11,384 nucleotides of DNA from RGIG6904 sp024680835 (GTDB lineage: Bacteria; Bacillota; Clostridia; Lachnospirales; Lachnospiraceae), in assembly GCA_024680835.1 (NCBI GenBank), contig JAILBP010000196.1:1-11384 (forward strand), in the 5' to 3' direction. Below are positions 7,047 to 11,384 of this stretch, one piece after another. The number at the start of each line of letters is the position of its first letter. Position 1 is the stretch's first letter. The notes under the pieces are model-generated. The model did not search any database. It had not been told where the DNA came from and saw nothing but the letters and a program-made list of their open reading frames with translations. The position numbers were made by a program, and so were the translations under genes.

Positions 7047-7063
7047 TTTGTCCGGAATCACTC

Positions 7064-7085
7064 CTTAGATTATTTCTTAGATTAT
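7064..7085. repeat. Direct repeat just upstream of the helix-turn-helix gene
   Basis: CTTAGATTAT occurs twice, at 7064-7073 and 7076-7085, a 12-bp period. It sits immediately before the start codon, overlapping the probable Shine-Dalgarno, so a bound repressor there could block translation or early transcription. An autoregulatory site is the simplest reading. Confidence 0.4.
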
Positions 7086-7131
7086 CACTTTGCAACCCGA
7101 ATTGTTCATATCAGGTTCAGGCTAATACATG

Positions 7132-7145
7132 CCGACATGTGTCGG
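7132..7145. promoter_or_regulatory. 14-bp palindrome between initiator and helix-turn-helix genes
   Basis: Perfect inverted repeat CCGACA-TG-TGTCGG. On the coding strand it lies just after a TTTACA that resembles a -35 box, but no good -10 follows at the right distance. It resembles an operator for a dimeric helix-turn-helix protein; the adjacent gene encodes one. There is no T-tract, so it is not a normal terminator for the initiator gene. Confidence 0.38.
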
Positions 7146-7183
7146 GTAATGTAAAATTATGTCCGCCATGCCCTTTTTCGTGT

Positions 7184-8389
7184 TTAATCTTGGTTTAATA
7201 ATGCCGTTTCGATGTCTTTTACCGCGGCTTCACTAATATCTCTCTGATCAAAACTTCCAAAGAACAATTTGGACATTTCGCCCCCCTGTCTTCCGGAAGT
7301 CCGACCTGTGGACTCGTATCCATCCCTAATACAGCTGATGATCCAGCCGGTGATATTCTCTACATTTTTAGCCGTAGACAACAGATCCTTGGCAGATTTT
7401 ATAGCTTTTGCATCGTAATCCGCCACTTCACATATTGCTTTTATGTCACTTCGTTTCAATCCCTCAGCAGCAAACAGCTGACCCATCTCGTAGATAAAGT
7501 CTTCCTTCTCATCTGAGGATAATTCTTTCTTCTGATCCTCTACGATTTCCTCCGTCAAATCTTCCTTCTGCTCTTTGACGTAGAATGTGACTCCGTGAAC
7601 CTTGCCTCCGCGTCCGCCTTTGGCAGGTTCAAATTCTACATATAACTCCGTTTTATCATTTATCTCATCCACTGCTACATTCAATACGCGACGGCGGAAC
7701 TCATACCATGTGTTAAATCTTTTTTCCGGAGATTTCTCAACTGCCTTATCATAATCAGGCTTTTCTTTGTTGTTGAGCTCGCGGCGCACAGCATCCAGTT
7801 CGGCATTGACAACACCCATGCTGAGTTTCAATTCGGAAAGGTTAAAATTGATCTTGAATGTCCCATCCTGTATTCTCTTAACACCCTTCGGATAATAGCA
7901 CTTACTGGTCAAAAGCTCATACAGTCTGAAACTGTATACACTCTTAAATTTCAACATCACAGGGAGTTCAAGTATGGTAAAATTAGATTTAAGATTCGAT
8001 ATATATTGCTTAAAATCCGAGTTGAAGCGCATGGTGAACACACCATTCTCATAATCGGCATTTGTGATGGCTGCCATGTAATGAAATGTGCCTCTCTCCG
8101 GATCACTCATACCTATGCTGCGGGATGTCATGGACTGTGCAACCGGCTCCAGCTGACTGTAAAATGATCCGTCATTGCCGTTCAGTAATTCCTTGAGCTC
8201 TGCGGCTGGAATATGACAGGTTATGCATCCGTTCTCTTCCGTATATTCATTTTTTTGTATCTTTGCCAAAGATATTGCCGTGATCTTATTCTCCAGAAGA
8301 CTTGAGCGGTACTTGGCGCTGATCAGGAAATTCGACTTCGAATAACGACTATTTTCGTAGACTACTATTCCGTCCTTTTCTCTGTCCAT
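7184..8389 (-). CDS. repB: Replication initiator protein, Rep_3 (RepB/RepE-like) family
   Basis: The 401-residue protein matches iteron-binding plasmid initiators (Rep_3) that bind origin repeats through two winged-helix domains and open the origin. The first winged helix spans about 17-160: the typical opening SNFLISAKYRSSLLENKITAISLAKIQ (starting at residue 19), then FTILELPVMLKFKSVYSFRLYELL (from 137). The second spans about 175-272, ending in RRRVLNVAVDEINDKTELYVEF and GKVHGVTFYV, the standard end of the family domain. About 130 extra residues follow: an acidic linker (275-297), then a helical region (298-360), and a conserved-looking tail (373-398). The added C-terminal part may help replisome recruitment or regulation. 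The start ATG at 8389 has AAAGGA about 12 nt upstream, somewhat far. The promoter lies within iterons, so the protein likely represses its own gene. It defines this window as part of a plasmid or chromid. Confidence 0.92.
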   Translation of the reverse strand: MDREKDGIVVYENSRYSKSNFLISAKYRSSLLENKITAISLAKIQKNEYTEENGCITCHIPAAELKELLNGNDGSFYSQLEPVAQSMTSRSIGMSDPERGTFHYMAAITNADYENGVFTMRFNSDFKQYISNLKSNFTILELPVMLKFKSVYSFRLYELLTSKCYYPKGVKRIQDGTFKINFNLSELKLSMGVVNAELDAVRRELNNKEKPDYDKAVEKSPEKRFNTWYEFRRRVLNVAVDEINDKTELYVEFEPAKGGRGGKVHGVTFYVKEQKEDLTEEIVEDQKKELSSDEKEDFIYEMGQLFAAEGLKRSDIKAICEVADYDAKAIKSAKDLLSTAKNVENITGWIISCIRDGYESTGRTSGRQGGEMSKLFFGSFDQRDISEAAVKDIETALLNQD

Positions 8390-8427
8390 GACACAGTTTG
8401 ATCCTTTCTTTCTACAGTTTTATACTG

Positions 8428-8456
8428 ATTATCTACAATTTCGCCGTTAAAGTCAA
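8428..8456 (-). promoter_or_regulatory. Promoter of the replication initiator gene, overlapped by iterons
   Basis: On the coding strand: -35 TTGACT (8451-8456), exact 17-nt spacer, -10 GATAAT (8428-8433). Start of transcription is expected near 8421, about 30 nt before the initiator ATG. The iteron-like copies at 8411, 8432 and 8455 cover the transcription start, the spacer and the -35 edge, so initiator bound there would block RNA polymerase. This is the usual autoregulation of iteron plasmids. Confidence 0.75.
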
Positions 8457-9110
8457 TACATTTTTATACGTTAATTAAAAAAATCTTACACAATATGTAT
8501 CTGGAATGCAATAGTTTTTGTCAAGATGTTGTTTTTTTATTGATTTTCGTCTTTTCTGCCGGTTCCGTCAGCCTAATAGACCTACATAAACCACCGTAGT
8601 TAATAGCGTTTCTTCTATAAAATTGTAGTTTGTATATTCTACATTTTTGTACGTATTTTGATAAATGGCATATCCTGTTTCTTTCATTTTTCATTCCTGT
8701 TTATTTGTGCTACACATTTGTACGCCAAATGGACGCAGAAGTTATATTCTATAATTTTGTACGTTAGTTCTCCGAATCCCTGTCAGTTTTCTACAGATAC
8801 GTACGCAAGTTATACATTTTTGTACGTTTTTACACCCGAAGTAAAGTTTTTTCTACATATTTGTACTTAAAAACTACATATCTGTACTTTCTTTCTACAA
8901 ATTTGTTCTATGTTTCTACGTTTTATTACTTTCTTTCTACATTTTCTTACGCAAGTTCGGTGAAATCCGACTCACTCTCTACAATATTGTACGTGATTTT
9001 CAATTATAACATGTGTTAAATCACGATTTATCTACATTATCCTACGTTATGTGCTACGCTTTTGTACGCAATTTTTCTTTTTTTGTATTTCAGAATCGAA
9101 AAATCTTATT

Positions 9111-9138
9111 AAAAAAGGACAGCTTTTATCCGCTGTCC
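9111..9138 (-). terminator. Strong leftward terminator inside the iteron field
   Basis: Reading leftward, a perfect 7-bp stem GGACAGC / GCTGTCC (9132-9138 with 9117-9123) with an 8-nt loop is followed by six T residues (9111-9116). It may end a long tail of the parA-parB transcript, which stops coding at 9554, or a separate short leftward transcript. Either way it shields the iteron core and rep promoter from read-through. Confidence 0.78.
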
Positions 9139-9158
9139 TATAGTCCGTCATTGTAAAT

Positions 9159-9251
9159 CTACTTTTTTGTACGCAATTTCTCAATTATTTCATCCTGAGC
9201 CAACCTGAATCCCATGCTACTCCCTGCCAGGATCCTCATAAATCGCCGCAT
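9159..9251 (-). CDS. Possible 30-residue peptide between iterons and terminator
   Basis: An ATG-initiated frame encodes MRRFMRILAGSSMGFRLA followed by QDEIIEKLRTKK and a TAG placed 20 nt before the strong terminator at 9138. The C-terminal half looks like an ordinary charged helix. Against it: its last codons overlap an iteron copy, only a poor GGAAG lies before the ATG, and I found no clear promoter. It could be a real small gene, the remnant of a larger one, or chance. Confidence 0.2.
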   Translation of the reverse strand: MRRFMRILAGSSMGFRLAQDEIIEKLRTKK

Positions 9252-9505
9252 CTTCCGGGTTAATCATCAATATCCGGAGTATCTACCGATCTGTACGCAA
9301 GTTTCTCCATGACAATACTCATGTTTCTACAATATTGGTCGCTATTAATCCAAAACCAAGCCTACAAAATCCGCCGCATCATGCTACAATTCCTGCGCTG
9401 CCTATCAACATTGCAGTACGGTTCTTACTACAGATTTCGCCGTAATAATGCATCAGAGAGCCTGTAGTAGCGGGATTTAATTCAAATCAAATAAAGAAAC
9501 TAATA

Positions 9506-9536
9506 TGTTGTTTTTAAATCAAAAAAGAAAACAACA
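9506..9536 (-). terminator. AT-rich hairpin after the partition genes
   Basis: Reading leftward, TGTTGTTTT (9528-9536) pairs perfectly over 9 bp with AAAACAACA (9506-9514), loop 13 nt, beginning 17 nt after the ParB-like stop codon. Downstream sequence is T-rich but without a clean T run, and the stem is AT-rich. It may be a weak terminator or an mRNA 3'-end stabiliser. Confidence 0.35.
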
Positions 9537-9553
9537 AACATGGGATGTTCTCT

Positions 9554-9949
9554 TTATAAAACCTGACTAAGAATCTGGTTAATGATCTCATTTTCCGACG
9601 TCTCATATTCATTTGCAAGTTTTTTCAGTTTATCATCCATCTCCGGAGTGATCAAAAAGCATTTGCGAATGCTTTTAGTCTGTTTTTTGACCGGAAGCTT
9701 AAACCGCACCATATCTGGCTTTTCGACCGATTCGGATGGATAACTTGCAGGAATTTCAGGTTTTGCAGGAATTTCTGCAACGCTCTTAACTTCTTTTGCA
9801 GTCTCCGGGATTTTTTCGGGTTCACTGTTCGCCGGAGTGGATTTTGAATCTTCATGGATTACATCATCTACTATCGAGGGGGCATTTTCTTTTTTGATCT
9901 TTTTCTCGTTTGCTTGTCTCAACAGATCTCTTCTTGACGAACTGGGCAT
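9554..9949 (-). CDS. ParB-like ribbon-helix-helix partition protein
   Basis: A 131-residue protein in two parts. Residues 1-92 are hydrophilic, rich in Lys, Glu, Pro and Ser, and probably disordered, with a basic start (SRRDLLRQANEKKIKK). Residues 93-131 fit a ribbon-helix-helix DNA-binding fold: strand SIRKCFLI (93-100), helix TPEMDDKLKKLANEY (101-115), then a turn and helix SENEIINQILSQVL (118-131). Small proteins of this kind (ParG, Omega, some CopG-like proteins) are the centromere-binding partners of short ParA ATPases, stimulate the ATPase through a flexible N terminus, and repress the par operon. Here the gene begins 4 nt after parA ends, and its AAAGGAGG overlaps the last parA codons, so translation is likely coupled. 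Its likely targets are repeats in the AT-rich region upstream of parA. It is not a canonical HTH-type ParB. Confidence 0.82.
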   Translation of the reverse strand: MPSSSRRDLLRQANEKKIKKENAPSIVDDVIHEDSKSTPANSEPEKIPETAKEVKSVAEIPAKPEIPASYPSESVEKPDMVRFKLPVKKQTKSIRKCFLITPEMDDKLKKLANEYETSENEIINQILSQVL

Positions 9950-9953
9950 ATGT

Positions 9954-10709
9954 TTAAACCTCCTTTAACAATCTTTCGGTTATTTTCCTGTAATCTACTG
10001 CCGGATTTCCGTATTTATCGTATTCTTGCATGCTCTGTAACATGCTTTTCGATTCTGAAGCCCGAATGCTTTTTCGTACGATCATTACAAAGGGGTTTCC
10101 TTTGATCTCGTTTGCAGCTGTATTTTCCAGTGCCTCTTTCGCTGTCTCGTGCATGATGGTTTTCTCGTATTTTGTAAGGATAATGGCTGCTATCGTTGCA
10201 TGGGACATTGCATTCCGGCTCTCCCTTAATGCGCTTATATCCTCTTCTATAGCTAAAATACCGCTTATACTGCCTGCGTCGCATTCCGTAGGGACTATAA
10301 CATAATCAGCCGCCACATATGCCATGTTTAACAGTATGTTTCTGGACGGGCTGTTGTCTATTATAACGAAATCATACCTGTCGGATACCATTTCAAAGAG
10401 ATCTGAGAGCAGGTATACATCGTCCTGACCTATAAATTCACGGTCTGCCCTGGTCAGCTGCTTGCTGGATGCGATAACATCAAAGAATTCCTTGGACTGG
10501 ATTGCATCATCAAGGGGATAATCCGCGTGTAAAGCTCCGTAGATGTTTTTATCCTTTGAAATATCAACATATTGGGATAAGTTACCCTGCTGGTCAAAGT
10601 CTACAAGCAGTACGCTTTTCTTTTTATTATGCAGACATACCGCCAATTCTATGGCTGTAGTGGTCTTTCCTACTCCGCCCTTTTGATTGCAAATGGCTAT
10701 GGTTTTCAC
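9954..10709 (-). CDS. parA: ParA-family partition ATPase
   Basis: The 251-residue protein is a Walker-type ParA/Soj-like ATPase without an N-terminal DNA-binding extension, so it resembles the small type Ib or chromosomal class. Visible motifs: deviant Walker A KGGVGKTT (10-17), Walker A' VDFDQQGNLSQ (36-46) and Walker B FVIIDNSPS (114-122). Such ATPases form nucleotide-dependent dimers on nucleoid DNA and, with their centromere-binding partner, distribute replicon copies. The start is GTG at 10709, with AAAGGAG 9 nt upstream; starting there keeps the conserved MKTIAICNQKGG opening. It heads a two-gene operon with the ribbon-helix-helix partner. The absence of its own helix-turn-helix implies that autoregulation is done by the partner binding near the promoter. 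Confidence 0.94.
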   Translation of the reverse strand: MKTIAICNQKGGVGKTTTAIELAVCLHNKKKSVLLVDFDQQGNLSQYVDISKDKNIYGALHADYPLDDAIQSKEFFDVIASSKQLTRADREFIGQDDVYLLSDLFEMVSDRYDFVIIDNSPSRNILLNMAYVAADYVIVPTECDAGSISGILAIEEDISALRESRNAMSHATIAAIILTKYEKTIMHETAKEALENTAANEIKGNPFVMIVRKSIRASESKSMLQSMQEYDKYGNPAVDYRKITERLLKEV

Positions 10710-10745
10710 TTCTGATCTCTCCTTTTTCTTGTCGTTATTGCTACA

Positions 10746-10782
10746 GGCAAGCAGGCTTGCCGTGAAGTCGGGCTTTTTGCCC
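10746..10782 (-). promoter_or_regulatory. Two tandem hairpins in the parA leader
   Basis: The leader of parA begins with GGGC-AAAAA-GCCC (10770-10782), almost at the predicted 5' end, followed by a perfect 7-bp repeat GGCAAGC / GCTTGCC (10746-10761) with a 2-nt centre, which as RNA would be a 6-bp stem with a tetraloop. Neither is followed by a T run on this strand, so they are not ordinary terminators. They may stabilise the mRNA, act in attenuation, or serve as DNA palindromes for a regulator. Confidence 0.45.
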
Positions 10783-10789
10783 TGATATC

Positions 10790-10818
10790 ATCGTATAATA
10801 TGTTAATTAATATGTCAA
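10790..10818 (-). promoter_or_regulatory. parA promoter containing one arm of the long inverted repeat
   Basis: On the coding strand a perfect -35 TTGACA (10813-10818) is followed by a 17-nt spacer and TACGAT (10790-10795, four of six matches to TATAAT). The 15-bp arm TATTAATTAACATAT fills 10798-10812, nearly the whole spacer. Protein bound to the arm would exclude RNA polymerase, so operon autoregulation by the ribbon-helix-helix partner is likely. Leader length would be about 75 nt. Confidence 0.65.
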
Positions 10819-10985
10819 TATTATATTTGTATATTTACTAAAATATTACGTCATATAATTGCAAATATATTATTAAATATACTAATGAGAGTATTATGAC
10901 AAATATTAGTAAATATAATATATAATATTATATACATGATAAAACATAATACACGCTACATCTTGTATATTATTAATTAACATAT
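10798..10985. repeat. Perfect 15-bp inverted repeat flanking an AT-rich segment
   Basis: ATATGTTAATTAATA at 10798-10812 recurs as its exact reverse complement at 10971-10985, 158 bp apart. Each arm contains the palindrome TTAATTAA. The intervening segment is nearly pure A/T with further ATATTTACTA-type motifs. No transposase or target duplication is seen, so an operator/centromere site is preferred over an insertion sequence end. Confidence 0.7.
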
Positions 10986-11348
10986 ACTGTATATAGAGCG
11001 AATGCAATTGAACAATGAAAAAGTATTATCGATGATTTGTGGATGGATGATAAATTGCTGTTCGTGACTCCGCGAGTGGATTTTGTGCACCATCTTTTAT
11101 GAGTCGGGACTTCGCCTGAGTTCGTGTATAAAATATTATTAGCAAACTTTTCTTGCTTTACGTTTGTAACGTAAGGTTTCGTAAAAAAGACTGCGCCTTT
11201 TGCGTGACTTTGGCCTACACTTCACTCAGATCAGTGCAAAGGAAATTAATGTGTACATGATGTATAAACACACATCAAAAAAGCCATTAATAGAGACAAT
11301 ATATGAACTTACCATATACTGAATACATACGAAAACATATAATAATAA

Positions 11349-11384
11349 AAAAACATAATCAAAAACATAATCATAAATACAATC
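11349..11384. repeat. 12-bp tandem repeats running off the window end
   Basis: AAAAACATAATC occurs twice in tandem (11349-11360, 11361-11372), followed by a degenerate unit ATAAATACAATC (11373-11384). A further AAAACATAAT occurs alone at 10941-10950. The array may continue past the window. It could be a second set of iterons or part of the partition site. Confidence 0.55.

Larger units (their letters stand above)
8411..9442. repeat. Iteron array, consensus TCTACANTTTTGTACG, about 20 copies
   Basis: Good copies begin at 8638, 8709, 8748, 8790, 8811, 8852, 8873, 8894, 8915, 8936, 8978, 9031, 9053, 9158 and 9282. Degenerate copies begin at 8411, 8432, 8455, 8581, 8614, 8769, 9326, 9361, 9382 and 9427. 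Each is 16 bp, with a conserved TCTACA left part, a T/A-rich centre and a TGTACG right part; several extend rightward with CAAGT or CAATT. In the core the spacing is 21 bp (8852-8873-8894-8915-8936) or multiples of it (8748-8790, 8936-8978), which places binding sites on the same helix face. They are direct repeats in one orientation, the expected binding sites of the Rep_3 initiator. Confidence 0.93.
8390..9553. other. Iteron-based replication origin (oriV), non-coding
   Basis: About 1.16 kb between the partition and initiator genes. It holds the iteron field (8411-9442), the rep promoter, an AT-rich stretch at about 8455-8550 that could be the unwinding element, a strong leftward terminator (9111-9138), and a possible one at 9506-9536. 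I see no convincing DnaA box; the nearest is a TTATCC fragment inside the terminator loop. The order repB - iterons - parAB is common in iteron plasmids. No protein of normal size is encoded here on either strand; the best reading frame is a 30-codon one at 9159-9251. Confidence 0.85.
10710..11384. other. Non-coding region upstream of parA, candidate centromere
   Basis: About 675 bp with no plausible protein gene on either strand. From 10790 to 10990 it is extremely AT-rich and repetitive: a 15-bp inverted repeat (10798-10812 / 10971-10985) and related ATATTTACTA / TAGTAAATAT motifs (about 10831-10842, 10877-10886, 10906-10917) in both orientations. From about 11040 to 11260 the composition becomes more balanced, with small hairpins such as TTACGTT-TGT-AACGTAA (11158-11174). 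The last 36 bp are 12-bp tandem repeats. Location beside parA and a repeat-rich make-up suit the partition site and operator; the 11040-11260 segment could hold a small RNA, but I cannot show one. Confidence 0.6.

Noticed and set aside
8658..8870. A 70-codon plus-strand frame in the iteron field
   Set aside because: Its sequence is mostly translated iterons (repeated Tyr/Phe/Val/Thr runs), with no ribosome binding site; the repeats explain it better.
8638..9068. Regularly spaced repeats as a CRISPR array
   Set aside because: The repeat is only 16 bp and degenerate, the interval is about 5 bp or multiples of 21 bp, and a Rep_3 initiator gene is next door; this is an iteron array.
10798..10985. 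The 15-bp inverted repeat as insertion-sequence ends
   Set aside because: The enclosed 158 bp has no coding capacity, no target-site duplication is seen at the borders, and one arm fits exactly in a promoter spacer.
11037..11045. TGTGGATGG as a DnaA box
   Set aside because: Only seven of nine positions match TGTGGATAA, and there is a single copy far from the iterons.

Overview
The window looks like part of a secondary replicon (large plasmid or chromid) of a Firmicute, most likely a Lachnospiraceae member of the Butyrivibrio/Roseburia kind. This is inferred from gene style: AGGAGG-type ribosome binding sites, a cytosolic sugar-binding-protein/GGDEF fusion, a zinc-ribbon membrane protein and a Rep_3 initiator with a ParA-type partition pair. 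I cannot confirm the species from sequence alone. Every gene I accept is on the minus strand, so the gene order below is given in the direction of transcription, right to left.

Right end (about 8.4-11.4 kb): the replication and partition control region. A ParA ATPase (9954-10709) is followed 4 nt later by a small ribbon-helix-helix partner (9554-9949). Upstream of parA is an AT-rich non-coding stretch carrying a perfect 15-bp inverted repeat with arms about 158 bp apart. One arm fills most of the spacer of the parA promoter, so it is a good operator or centromere candidate. Between the partition genes and the initiator gene lies about 1.16 kb without a convincing gene, filled with about 20 copies of a 16-bp iteron (consensus TCTACANTTTTGTACG), many spaced 21 bp apart (two DNA turns). 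The initiator gene (7184-8389) has a strong promoter embedded in the first iterons, which suggests autoregulation. A strong leftward terminator (9111-9138) sits inside the iteron field with no obvious gene before it.

Middle (about 4.1-7.1 kb): a small helix-turn-helix protein, then a 633-residue protein joining a LacI-type ligand-binding domain to a GGDEF diguanylate cyclase domain, then a two-helix membrane protein with a zinc ribbon.

Left (about 0.1-3.9 kb): an HU histone-like protein with a textbook promoter and terminator; a DEDDh 3'-5' exonuclease with a topoisomerase-type zinc finger; 74 nt later a CARF-domain nuclease of the Card1/Can2 (DUF1887) type with no CRISPR array or cas gene in view; then a YdiB-like shikimate/quinate dehydrogenase and a MIF-type tautomerase.

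The most interesting points are the orphan CARF nuclease beside an exonuclease, the helically phased iteron origin whose repeats overlap the rep promoter, and the partition-region inverted repeat built into the parA promoter.
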